Assembly (NCBI GenBank): GCA_022425485.1 | Contig: JAKMFL010000051.1 | Location: 85,882-149,881, forward strand | Length of the DNA: 64,000 nt | Reading direction: 5' to 3' | Origin: Alphaproteobacteria bacterium | GTDB taxonomy: Bacteria > Pseudomonadota > Alphaproteobacteria > Puniceispirillales > Puniceispirillaceae | Part shown: positions 45,674-53,376 of the stretch, one piece after another | Layout: each line of letters begins with the position of its first letter | Position numbering within the stretch: the first letter of the stretch is position 1 | Translations under genes and position numbers: made by a program | The notes under the pieces: generated by a model | Database searches by the model: none | What the model saw: the letters and a program-made list of their open reading frames with translations, nothing else | Told to the model about the DNA's origin: nothing

Positions 45674-46237
45674 ATGGCCAAGCCCAAAAATACCGACGAA
45701 AATACCGGCAAAAATTCTAAAGCTAAAACAGACGATAAAACAGAAGCCGCTGAGAAGGTTGAAGCTACTGGCGAAGGCCAAAAGAAGGTTCAGCCACAAG
45801 TTTTCTTACATACTCAATATGTAAAAGACTTCTCTTTTGAAAGCCCTTCTTCACCTGATGTTTTTTTAAACCAGCCGGGTCAACCCAATGTTGAAGTCGC
45901 CGTAAATGTCGCTTCTGGTAAGCTGGAAAATAATAATTTTGAGGTCGTGTTGAAAATCGCAGCTACCGCAAAAACAGAAGATAAAACCATCTTTATTGTG
46001 GAGCTGAGCTATGGCGGCATCGTGTCATCAAATGTGACCGATGAAAACATGCTACATCCGCTGGTTTCTATTGAAGGTCCTCGCTTGATATTTCCATTTG
46101 CGCGGGCTGTGGTGGCTAATATTACGCGTGAGGGGGGCTTTATGCCGCTTAATCTTAACCCGATTGATTTCCTCGCCCTATATCAGCAAAATATGCAGCG
46201 GCGCCAACAGGCAGAGGCGGCGGCTACCCCAAGCTAA
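45674..46237 (+). CDS. secB: Protein-export chaperone SecB
   Basis: This 187-residue tetrameric chaperone keeps precursors unfolded and hands them to SecA. The SecB core starts at VFLHTQYVKDFSFESPSSPDVF (about residue 43) and continues through EVVLKIAATAKTEDKTIFIVELSYGG and FPFARAVVANITREGGFMPLNLNPIDFLALY. A 40-residue Lys/Glu/Thr-rich N-terminal extension is longer than usual. It is downstream of fxsA and convergent with dnaQ, with a small inverted repeat right at its stop codon. Confidence 0.97.
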   Translation: MAKPKNTDENTGKNSKAKTDDKTEAAEKVEATGEGQKKVQPQVFLHTQYVKDFSFESPSSPDVFLNQPGQPNVEVAVNVASGKLENNNFEVVLKIAATAKTEDKTIFIVELSYGGIVSSNVTDENMLHPLVSIEGPRLIFPFARAVVANITREGGFMPLNLNPIDFLALYQQNMQRRQQAEAAATPS

Positions 46238-46257
46238 GTCTAAGCTTTATTTAGACT
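46237..46257 (+). terminator. Possible weak terminator after secB
   Basis: AGTCTAA (46237-46243) and TTAGACT (46251-46257) form a 7-bp stem with a 7-base loop immediately after the secB stop, but no long T tract follows on either strand. It lies between convergent secB and dnaQ. Confidence 0.3.
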
Positions 46258-46263
46258 GTTTCC

Positions 46264-46995
46264 TTATCCGTTTTTTGATAGGGTTTGTCGCCAGATCGGA
46301 TCACGCATCCTATCCAACAGAGCATTATGCGCAGCTTCCTCTTCTGCTGGCACGGCAAAAATACGGGCAGGCCGAACCGGCCTGTCTGTTATTTTAAAAC
46401 CAGAAAGATCGTCATTGTCATGCAGTGATGGCTGACCCGCATCTGCATGTTTTTCTGTCTCATCTTGCAAAGCAAGGCCGGGCTGTTTACCGCCTTGCAG
46501 TTCAACAAACACACCAGCAAGCAGATCAGCATCTATTAGCGCGCCATGTAAATCACGGTGGCTATTATCTATTTGGAATCTACGGCAGAGCGCATCAAGG
46601 CTTGCTTGTGCGCCGGGAAATTTTTGCCGCGCGAGGGTGAGTGTATCGGTCACACGTTCATCGCTCAGAACAGGTTTTTGGCAATTTTCAAGCTCAGCGT
46701 TTAAAAACCCCACATCAAAAGGGCCATTATGAATAACCAACACATCTTCATCAATAAAGGTAAGAAACTGGTCGGCAATCTCCCTAAAAACAGGCTTATC
46801 TTGTAGGAATTCAGAAGCGATGCCGTGAACCGCTTGCGCCCCTTCATCGATCTCGCGCTCTGGATTTATATAAAGATGCAGTTTCTGGCCGGTTAGCGCA
46901 TAATTTACCATTTCTAGTGCGCCTATTTCAATAATCCGGTGTCCGTCTTTCACTGACAGGCCAGTCGTTTCTGTATCAAGGATAATGTGACGCAT
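46264..46995 (-). CDS. dnaQ: DNA polymerase III epsilon subunit (proofreading exonuclease)
   Basis: This 243-residue DEDDh exonuclease starts with RHIILDTETTGLSVKDGHRIIEIGA (first catalytic Asp/Glu) and has LVIHNGPFDVGFLNAEL and DLHGALIDADLLAGVFV for the later motifs. The C-terminal part matches the alphaproteobacterial DnaQ tail that contacts the polymerase. The coaE-maf-ppsR group upstream on the same strand is the standard neighbourhood; aroE, often present there, is absent. Confidence 0.97.
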   Translation of the reverse strand: MRHIILDTETTGLSVKDGHRIIEIGALEMVNYALTGQKLHLYINPEREIDEGAQAVHGIASEFLQDKPVFREIADQFLTFIDEDVLVIHNGPFDVGFLNAELENCQKPVLSDERVTDTLTLARQKFPGAQASLDALCRRFQIDNSHRDLHGALIDADLLAGVFVELQGGKQPGLALQDETEKHADAGQPSLHDNDDLSGFKITDRPVRPARIFAVPAEEEAAHNALLDRMRDPIWRQTLSKNG

Positions 46996-47124
46996 AATCG
47001 GGGTGGCTCCATCTGTTATACCGAATTGGCAGAAGCGTTTTGGCCAATATCATTATGGCCAGAAGAGTTCTCGGCAGAATCATAAAACTATCTTGGGTCA
47101 AGATGCAAGAACAGCTAAGAAAGT

Positions 47125-47718
47125 TCAGGGTTTGATTTTTTTTATCCATTTTTTCAACTGCCGCCTGCTCTCTGCATGTCCTAGTCCTGTAGGGAGGGCG
47201 AGGTCAGATAATCTTATTTTTTCAGATTGGGGCAATTGCGCGTTTATTATCGCGGTAAATTTTTCATCTGTCATATGGGCTCGTTGCGTTGCGCGTTGGC
47301 GAAGCAGGCGCTGCGGTGCCCAAACGGTAACTAAATAATCGCATTGTGCGTCACCACCTGTCTCAAAAAGCAAGGGAACATCTAAAACCGCTAGTGATTT
47401 GCGTGCCCGGTGGAGATTTGCAAAAAACTTGTTTCTGGCCTGATATACAAGCGGGTGCAAAATAGCTTCTAATAACGCGCGGGCTTCAGGGTCTGAGAAG
47501 ACTTTTCTGCCTAAAGCTGGGCGGTCGATACTGCCATCGCAAGCAGACATATGCTGCCCGAAGGCCGCCAGCACGAGGGGTGTTGCCTTGCCGTTAGCGC
47601 TCATCAACTGATGCACCGTTTTATCGGCATCATGCACAGCAAGGCCATAGTCGCGAAACATTTGCGCAATAGTAGATTTGCCAGATGCGATTGAACCCGT
47701 AAGGCCAATAATTTTCAT
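47125..47718 (-). CDS. coaE: Dephospho-CoA kinase
   Basis: This 197-residue P-loop kinase performs the last step of coenzyme A synthesis. P-loop GSIASGKST is residues 8-16; DADKTVHQLM and the LDVPLLFETGGDAQCDYLVTVWAP lid region are typical. The start codon overlaps the maf stop (ATGA), so they are coupled. The gap to dnaQ is 129 bp with nothing recognisable. Confidence 0.96.
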   Translation of the reverse strand: MKIIGLTGSIASGKSTIAQMFRDYGLAVHDADKTVHQLMSANGKATPLVLAAFGQHMSACDGSIDRPALGRKVFSDPEARALLEAILHPLVYQARNKFFANLHRARKSLAVLDVPLLFETGGDAQCDYLVTVWAPQRLLRQRATQRAHMTDEKFTAIINAQLPQSEKIRLSDLALPTGLGHAESRRQLKKWIKKIKP

Positions 47719-48377
47719 CTTTTAACCCCAGAATCGGCTCCAGTCTCGGCTCCAGACTCGGCCTCAATAGCCATCAGGCCATGCTCACGTAAAAACTGCA
47801 GAAGGGGCAACAAAGGAAGCCCTAAAATGTCATAATAAACACCTTTAATTTCGGAAAAAAGGTGGGCGCCGCCTGCCTCAATCTGATAACAGCCGGGCGA
47901 GGATAGGCAGTCTGAGCCGCAAAAAGCCAGATAATCAGAAATTTCCTGCGCGGTTAATCTACGCATTGTCAGATCTGCGTGGCTGCAATGATGCCAAATA
48001 CGTCTACCTGCCTGAAATACAACAACAGCATTATGAAGCCGGTGGGTTTTGCCGCTTAATTTTTCCAGATGTTCTGCTGCTTCTTGCTCTGTACGTGGTT
48101 TACTGAAAATTGCCCCTTCACAGCTTAAAAGCTGGTCACAGCCAATAATATATCCCGCTTCTTGGCTAGCTAATTTTTGCGCCTTTAATTCTGCCAATGT
48201 GATAGAAATATCATCTGCGGGTACGTTTTCAGCCACACCAGCTTGTTTAATCGCCTCTTCATCAATTGGCGAGGCTTTGGCGTCGAATACCACCCCAGCT
48301 GCCCGCAAGAGGTGAACGCGTGTTTGGCTAGCAGAAGCAAGATATATTTTATGTTTTTTTATGGCCCAGCCTGACAT
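47715..48377 (-). CDS. maf: Maf family nucleotide pyrophosphatase
   Basis: This 220-residue protein hydrolyses modified or canonical nucleoside triphosphates. Signatures are KIYLASASQTRVHLLRAAGV, DAKASPIDEEAIKQ, IGCDQLLSCEG and LPLLPLLQFL. The C-terminal tail carries a diverged 12-bp repeat (47730-47765, ESGAETGADSG). Its start overlaps the ppsR stop by one base (TAATG), and it overlaps coaE at the other end, so the trio is one operon. Confidence 0.93.
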   Translation of the reverse strand: MSGWAIKKHKIYLASASQTRVHLLRAAGVVFDAKASPIDEEAIKQAGVAENVPADDISITLAELKAQKLASQEAGYIIGCDQLLSCEGAIFSKPRTEQEAAEHLEKLSGKTHRLHNAVVVFQAGRRIWHHCSHADLTMRRLTAQEISDYLAFCGSDCLSSPGCYQIEAGGAHLFSEIKGVYYDILGLPLLPLLQFLREHGLMAIEAESGAETGADSGVKR

Positions 48378-49219
48378 TAGCTTGACCCCTCGCTTTCTGC
48401 TTGGGCCTCTTTATGGTTCATATATAGATGCAAAATAGCCGCAGCTGTTTCCTCAACAGAACGACGTGAGACATCCAGCACTGGCCAGCCTTGCTTGGAG
48501 AAAAGGCGGCGTGCCTCTGATAGCTCCTCGCTAATTTTTTCCATATCGGCATAAGTCTGATTGGATTTGTCAGTTAGATGCGCAAGCCGGTTTCGGCGTA
48601 CATGTGCCAGGCGTTTGGGATCTGTTGCTAACCCAACAATAAAAAGCTTTGGAAATTTCTCAATAGTTTCTAATGGAAAGGGAACACGCGGTACAAGCGC
48701 ATAATTTGCTACCCAATAGCCCCGATTTGCAAGATACATAGAGGTGGGTGTTTTTGATGTTCTGGAAACCCCAACCAAAAGAATTTGCGCATTTTGCAGG
48801 CTTTCCATATTGAGGCCATCATCATGATTAACCGCAAATTCAACCGCTGCCATACGCTCAAAATAGGCGCGGTCTAATTTATGTTGGCCGCCGGGACGGC
48901 TATTCTTCTTATACCCTAATACAGTGGAAAATAAATCAACAAGGGGATCTAGAATAGATAGATTTGGAATATTTAAATCTGCACATAATGCCTCAAGCTC
49001 ACCCCTGATCTTTGGATCAACGATAGAATATAAAACAATGCCCGGGTTACGTTCTAAACCAGATCGAATGGTCTGCAGATGCGCTGAGGTGCGCACCAAA
49101 GTCCAAATATGTTCAGAAGCTTGAACATTGGAGAATTGTGCAAGCGCAGCTCTGGTGACCTGATGAACGGTTTCTCCGGTTGAATCAGAGACAAGATGAA
49201 TATGCAATGTCGTTTCCAT
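48377..49219 (-). CDS. ppsR: PEP synthase/PPDK regulatory kinase-phosphorylase (DUF299)
   Basis: This 280-residue protein reversibly phosphorylates PEP synthase or pyruvate phosphate dikinase. It begins with LHIHLVSDSTGETVHQVTRAAL and has the P-loop GVSRTSKT at 150-157 and the family motif RLAHVRRNRLAHL. It flanks the putative oriC on the left, as the equivalent gene does in Rickettsia and Caulobacter, where oriC lies between it and hemE. Confidence 0.96.
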   Translation of the reverse strand: METTLHIHLVSDSTGETVHQVTRAALAQFSNVQASEHIWTLVRTSAHLQTIRSGLERNPGIVLYSIVDPKIRGELEALCADLNIPNLSILDPLVDLFSTVLGYKKNSRPGGQHKLDRAYFERMAAVEFAVNHDDGLNMESLQNAQILLVGVSRTSKTPTSMYLANRGYWVANYALVPRVPFPLETIEKFPKLFIVGLATDPKRLAHVRRNRLAHLTDKSNQTYADMEKISEELSEARRLFSKQGWPVLDVSRRSVEETAAAILHLYMNHKEAQAESEGSS

Positions 49220-49287
49220 AATATCTATGTGATAACAATTCTAGTTTAAGAAGTCATCACAATGCCGCAATTGTCCCGCGTTCGATG

Positions 49288-49347
49288 TATGGGCATTGAA
49301 TATATGGGCGCTAAATATAAGACTGGCAAATATGAGACTGGTAAATA
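49288..49347 (+). repeat. Four contiguous 15-bp units in the putative oriC
   Basis: Units at 49288-49302, 49303-49317, 49318-49332 and 49333-49347 all share T-x-x-G and end in AATA. Units 1 and 2 match at 12 of 15 positions, units 3 and 4 at 13 of 15, and the two pairs are more diverged from each other. They lie just before the first DnaA-like box. In one frame they also read as the peptide period GKY-x-T within a 48-codon open frame (49262-49408). Confidence 0.7.
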
Positions 49348-49429
49348 TCTTATCACCAGCTTATCCCCGCCAAGCTATTGTCACCCCGAAAACGGGGATA
49401 AGTTTTAACCTATCGGAATTTTATCCTTT

Positions 49430-49438
49430 TTATCCACA
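49430..49438 (+). promoter_or_regulatory. Perfect DnaA box
   Basis: TTATCCACA exactly matches the consensus DnaA-binding box. It lies roughly in the middle of the putative oriC and is surrounded by weaker matches in both orientations. Confidence 0.8.
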
Positions 49439-49726
49439 TCTTAAGCGCAAACAGCTAGGCTGGTGAAAACACGCTATAACGACAAGTTAATATTGGGGAT
49501 AACTATTGCTTGCTGTTGAAGCGCTCTTTTAAAAAGCTAGATAATAAGCTGATATGACGTCATTTTTGACTAGATGAATATCCTAATATCCAGTAATCAA
49601 TATCTGCGTATCATGGGATAGTTTAAAGGTATAAACTGTGGATGTGTTGGCAAACATAAATCCACACCTATAAACAACACCTACAATCTTATTATATAAT
49701 ATATTTATATAGGTAGTATTATAACG

Positions 49727-50743
49727 ATGATCTTCACTGACCTTTTAAATGGGAAAAAAGCCGATAAACCGCCTGTCTGGATAATGAGACAAGCTGGCCG
49801 ATATTTACCAGAATATCGTGAGCTTCGAAAATCTGCAGATAATTTTATCGATTTCTGCCTTAATCCGGCAAAAGCATGTGAAGTCACTTTACAGCCAATA
49901 AGGCGGTATAATTTTGATGCTTCTATTATTTTCTCAGATATCTTACTTGTCCCTCATGCCATAGGAAGAGAAGTGAAGTTTATACCGGGCACCGGGCCTG
50001 TGTTAAGTAAGCTCACGGCTATTAATGAATTATCCCTGCCAGATTTCGACGATTTTCAAAACTTTCTTAAACCTGTAGCTGATGCAGTGACCCTTACACG
50101 GGCTAATCTGCCAAAAGAAACAGCTCTTATAGGATTTTCTGGCGCCCCATGGACATTAATGACTTACCTTACCGAAGGTGGCGGTTCGCGTGATTTTAAC
50201 ACCGCCCGCGACTGGTTATGGTCAAAGCCGGCAGAAAGCGAAAAACTCCTGCATCACTTATCAGATTATATTGTGTCCTTTCTAACCTTACAGGCAAATG
50301 CAGGTGCAAATGTTTTAATGCTATTCGATAGTTGGGCAGGGGCGGTACCCGCATCACAACGCACAAAAATTATTACGGGCTTTCATAAAAAGATTATTTC
50401 TGATTTGCGTAGCGCCGGTATTAAATTGCCCATAATTTCTTTTCCAAAGGGCTTATCAGAAGGATTAAAGGCCTATAGCGAAAAAGTAGAGTGTCAAGCT
50501 CTAGCACTGGATCATTATGTAGATAGGCGTTGGGCTGCTGATAATTTACGCACCGACCTTGTCTTGCAAGGTAATCTTGACCCGTTATGCCTTGTATCTG
50601 GCGGGCAGGTCATGAAACGTGAGGTAGAGGAAATCTTGGAAGTTTTCTCTAATCGCAGGCATATTTTTAATTTAGGGCATGGGATTGTCCCGCAAACGCC
50701 GCCTGAACATGTGGCTGAACTTTTGGCGTTAATACGCAGTTAA
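49727..50743 (+). CDS. hemE: Uroporphyrinogen decarboxylase
   Basis: This 338-residue enzyme decarboxylates uroporphyrinogen III to coproporphyrinogen III. The N-terminal PPVWIMRQAGRYLPEYRELR signature with substrate-binding Arg residues, IIFSDILLVPHAIG with catalytic Asp, GFSGAPWTLMTY and the C-terminal FNLGHGIVPQTPPEHV are all present. The start is adjacent to the AT-rich end of the origin; the ribosome binding site is weak. hemJ follows after 24 bp. Confidence 0.98.
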   Translation: MIFTDLLNGKKADKPPVWIMRQAGRYLPEYRELRKSADNFIDFCLNPAKACEVTLQPIRRYNFDASIIFSDILLVPHAIGREVKFIPGTGPVLSKLTAINELSLPDFDDFQNFLKPVADAVTLTRANLPKETALIGFSGAPWTLMTYLTEGGGSRDFNTARDWLWSKPAESEKLLHHLSDYIVSFLTLQANAGANVLMLFDSWAGAVPASQRTKIITGFHKKIISDLRSAGIKLPIISFPKGLSEGLKAYSEKVECQALALDHYVDRRWAADNLRTDLVLQGNLDPLCLVSGGQVMKREVEEILEVFSNRRHIFNLGHGIVPQTPPEHVAELLALIRS

Positions 50744-50767
50744 TACCTTAGCAAGCGGAGAAGATTA

Positions 50768-51193
50768 ATGGCTTATGAATGGATTAAAGCCTTACATATA
50801 ATATCGGTTATCGCGTGGATGGCTGGTTTGTTATACCTGCCAAGGCTTTATGTCTATCATGCAATGGTGGAAGCAGGTTCAATGCGCGCGGAAACCTTTA
50901 AGTTAATGGAACGCCGCCTTTTGAAAGCGATTATGAACCCTGCCATGACAGCCAGCTGGGTATTTGGGCTGTCAATGCTTTATATGAACCCTGTCTTGTT
51001 TTCAGAGATCTGGATGATTATCAAAATTGGGTGTGTTATCGCCATGACAGCAGCACATATGGTGTTTGGGAAAATGCGCAAAGAGCTAGAACAAGATAAG
51101 GCGCGTAGGAACGGCATTTATCGGATGTGGAACGAGGTGCCAACTATTTTAATGATCATTATCGTGATTATGGCGGTTGTTGAGCCTATTTAA
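50768..51193 (+). CDS. hemJ: Protoporphyrinogen oxidase HemJ
   Basis: This 141-residue integral membrane protein with four helices is the oxygen-independent-type protoporphyrinogen IX oxidase found in many alphaproteobacteria. The N-terminal WIKALHIISVIAWMAGLLYLPRL contains the conserved His10, and RRLLKAIMNPAM, the KIGCVIAMTAAHMVFGKM helix and WNEVPTILMIIIVIMAVVEP fit the family. It is placed with hemE, one earlier step in heme synthesis, and upstream of rho. Confidence 0.93.
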   Translation: MAYEWIKALHIISVIAWMAGLLYLPRLYVYHAMVEAGSMRAETFKLMERRLLKAIMNPAMTASWVFGLSMLYMNPVLFSEIWMIIKIGCVIAMTAAHMVFGKMRKELEQDKARRNGIYRMWNEVPTILMIIIVIMAVVEPI

Positions 51194-51233
51194 TAGGCAA
51201 TTTCTAAGATCTATCCGCTTTTCTAAGCATTTC

Positions 51234-51262
51234 TTGACAATTTCTGCTAATTACGACTATTT
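51234..51262 (+). promoter_or_regulatory. Predicted housekeeping promoter of rho
   Basis: TTGACA (51234-51239) is a perfect -35 and is followed after 17 bases by CTATTT (51257-51262), a weak -10. It implies a 5' leader of about 130 bases before the rho start codon, with visible stem-loops: a nested ATAAATGCGTAG / CTAC-x8-GCATTTAT structure (51281-51320) and CTTACG-TTT-CGTAAG (51336-51350). Confidence 0.42.
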
Positions 51263-51399
51263 GTAGGTAGTCATGTCCGGATAAATGCGTAGCCGTCCAA
51301 CTACAGAGACCAGCATTTATATTTTCTAACATCAGCTTACGTTTCGTAAGACGGACAGTAATCCCTCTCCCTCCCCATTGGTATTCATGGTCATTTGTT

Positions 51400-52659
51400 A
51401 TGCATCTTAAGGAATTAAAGTCAAAATCAGCGTCTGAGTTACTAGCTTATGCAGAAGAGCTAGAAATTGAGAATGCGTCTACGCTTCGTACCCAAGATAT
51501 GATGTTCGCTATTCTTAAACAATTGGCGGATAATGATGTTATTATTCGGGGCGCAGGTGTATTAGAAGTTCTATCAGACGGTTTCGGCTTTTTACGCGCG
51601 CCTGAGTCTAACTATTTGCCAGGCCCAGATGATATTTATGTCTCGCCTAGTCAAATTCGCAGATTTAGTCTACGCACCGGCGATACTGTCGAAGGGGAAA
51701 TCAGGGCCCCAAAGGATGGGGAGCGGTATTTCGCCTTGCTTAAGGTTGAATCTATCAATTTCCAAGATCCAGACGCGGTACGCCACCGGATTAATTTTGA
51801 TAATTTAACGCCGCTTTATCCAGATGAAAAACTATCGCTTGAGCTTCCCTTTGATCCAGATAAGAAAGATAATACCCCGCGGGTTATTGACCTTATATCG
51901 CCAATGGGTAAAGGTCAGCGCGGTCTGATTGTTGCACCGCCGCGTACTGGTAAAACGATAATGCTGCAAAGCATCGCGCATGCAATATCTGTTAATCACC
52001 CAGAAGTATATCTTATTGTGTTGCTCATTGATGAACGCCCTGAAGAAGTTACAGATATGCAGCGTTCTGTAAACGGGGAGGTCATCTCTTCGACGTTTGA
52101 TGAGCCAGCTGTTCGCCATGTGCAAGTAACAGATATGGTCATTGAAAAAGCAAAACGTCTTGTTGAGCATAAACGTGATGTGGTAATTCTGCTCGATTCG
52201 ATCACAAGGTTGGCCCGCGCCTATAACACAGTTGTTCCCTCTTCGGGTAAAGTGCTGACAGGCGGGGTGGATGCGAACGCGCTGCAACGTCCAAAGCGCT
52301 TTTTCGGTGCTGCGCGTAACGTAGAACAAGGGGGCTCGTTAACAATTATTGCAACAGCGCTTATCGAAACTGGCTCACGCATGGATGAAGTGATTTTTGA
52401 AGAGTTTAAAGGCACAGGTAACAGTGAAGTGGTTCTGGATCGCAAATTGTCAGATAAGCGTGTCTTCCCGGCTATCGATGTAACAAAATCTGGCACGCGT
52501 AAAGAAGAATTGCTCGTAGACAAGATGACCTTGTCAAAGATGTGGGTATTGCGCCGCATCTTGATGCAGATGGGCCCTGTTGATGCGATGGAATTCTTAT
52601 CTGATAAGATGCGCCACTCTAAGACGAATGATGACTTCTTTGAGCAGATGAATAGCTAG
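51400..52659 (+). CDS. rho: Transcription termination factor Rho
   Basis: This 419-residue hexameric RNA helicase terminates transcription. An N-terminal Rho_N helix bundle ([25 protein letters not shown]) is followed by the cold-shock-like RNA-binding domain with [35 protein letters not shown], and the RecA-like ATPase with [15 protein letters not shown] (Walker A), [15 protein letters not shown] (Walker B) and the Q/R-loop regions. Length matches alphaproteobacterial Rho. A structured 200-bp leader lies upstream. Confidence 0.98.
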   Translation: MHLKELKSKSASELLAYAEELEIENASTLRTQDMMFAILKQLADNDVIIRGAGVLEVLSDGFGFLRAPESNYLPGPDDIYVSPSQIRRFSLRTGDTVEGEIRAPKDGERYFALLKVESINFQDPDAVRHRINFDNLTPLYPDEKLSLELPFDPDKKDNTPRVIDLISPMGKGQRGLIVAPPRTGKTIMLQSIAHAISVNHPEVYLIVLLIDERPEEVTDMQRSVNGEVISSTFDEPAVRHVQVTDMVIEKAKRLVEHKRDVVILLDSITRLARAYNTVVPSSGKVLTGGVDANALQRPKRFFGAARNVEQGGSLTIIATALIETGSRMDEVIFEEFKGTGNSEVVLDRKLSDKRVFPAIDVTKSGTRKEELLVDKMTLSKMWVLRRILMQMGPVDAMEFLSDKMRHSKTNDDFFEQMNS

Positions 52660-52680
52660 AGAATAAGGGTTAAAGAGCTG

Positions 52681-53214
52681 TTAAGAAGCTAATCGCTTCT
52701 GCTGGCCACGCGCTTCTAATTCAATAAGCCACTGTTTTCTATATACATTATCAGGGTGCTGGGGGTTTTTATTATCGCCGCCGCTGTAATTATCATAACT
52801 ACCATCACCTTTTAAAATACGATGACACGGCACGATAATTGGCAATGGGTTGCGTTGGCAAGCGCCGCCTGCGGCCCGCGCTGCTTTACGATTTCCCCAC
52901 CGTTCTGCAAAATCAGCATAAGAAATGGTGTCACCATAGGGAACGTCTTTTAAGACAAGCAGCCATTTTTGAAGAGAAGATGCAATGGCTGATAAATCTA
53001 AGGGGATGGTAAAATTTTTGCGTTCTGCGGCTAAAAAGGCGTGTAGCTGGCTGATTGTTTCACGTGAAACGTCATTTTGTCGAGCCTGTACGTGGTTAGG
53101 CTCGATTGTAAAGGGGGTCTGTTGCCAATCAATTCTGCAAACACCAATATCCGTGGCGACTGCCCGCATATAACCAAGCGGGGTATGGGTAACACTTGAA
53201 TAGGCCATAGCCAT
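52681..53214 (-). CDS. ogt: Methylated-DNA--[protein]-cysteine S-methyltransferase
   Basis: This 177-residue suicide enzyme removes alkyl groups from O6-alkylguanine. The active site IIVPCHRIL contains Cys130, and the upstream DVPYGDTISYADFAERWG...AARAAGGACQRNPLPI HTH-like region and C-terminal recognition residues are normal. A parS palindrome is embedded at 53056-53071 and is read as VSRET (residues 49-53), in the poorly conserved N-terminal domain. It interrupts the otherwise co-directional hemE-to-parB series. Confidence 0.94.
   Translation of the reverse strand: MAMAYSSVTHTPLGYMRAVATDIGVCRIDWQQTPFTIEPNHVQARQNDVSRETISQLHAFLAAERKNFTIPLDLSAIASSLQKWLLVLKDVPYGDTISYADFAERWGNRKAARAAGGACQRNPLPIIVPCHRILKGDGSYDNYSGGDNKNPQHPDNVYRKQWLIELEARGQQKRLAS
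53056..53071. other. parS: parS site 1 (within ogt)
   Basis: TGTTTCACGTGAAACG matches the 16-bp parS consensus TGTTTCACGTGAAACA at 15 of 16 positions. It is one of three such sites within 4 kb, all within about 5.3 kb of parAB, so ParB should bind it. Confidence 0.9.
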
Positions 53215-53376
53215 CCTCCTTTATCAATAATGAGCAATAGGCTAGAAATTCTGAAACCTATCTATAGACAGGAAAGTCTAGCATGATTAAGAAAATGTCA
53301 AAACTATTGCTTAGTGAACCGCTCATCATCATCTAGCTGTCACGCCTATCGCGCTTTTTTGAAGCAGGAAAATAGA

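Larger units (their letters stand above)
49220..49726. other. oriC: Putative chromosomal replication origin (oriC)
   Basis: This 507-bp gap without a recognised gene lies between ppsR and hemE, the position of oriC in Caulobacter and Rickettsia. It contains one perfect DnaA box TTATCCACA (49430-49438), one near-box TTATCCCCA read on the minus strand (49494-49502), an inverted pair TTATCCCCG / CGGGGATAA (49361-49369 and 49393-49401), and two degenerate TCCACA-core sites (49637-49645 minus, 49658-49666 plus). Four contiguous 15-mers precede the boxes. An AT-rich stretch (about 49686-49726) next to hemE could be the unwinding element. Strand-composition change and origin activity were not measured; support is positional and motif-based. 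Confidence 0.78.

Noticed and set aside
51832..52329. 165-codon minus-strand frame
   Set aside because: Shadow of rho; composition is rich in Cys, His and Arg with no family signature.
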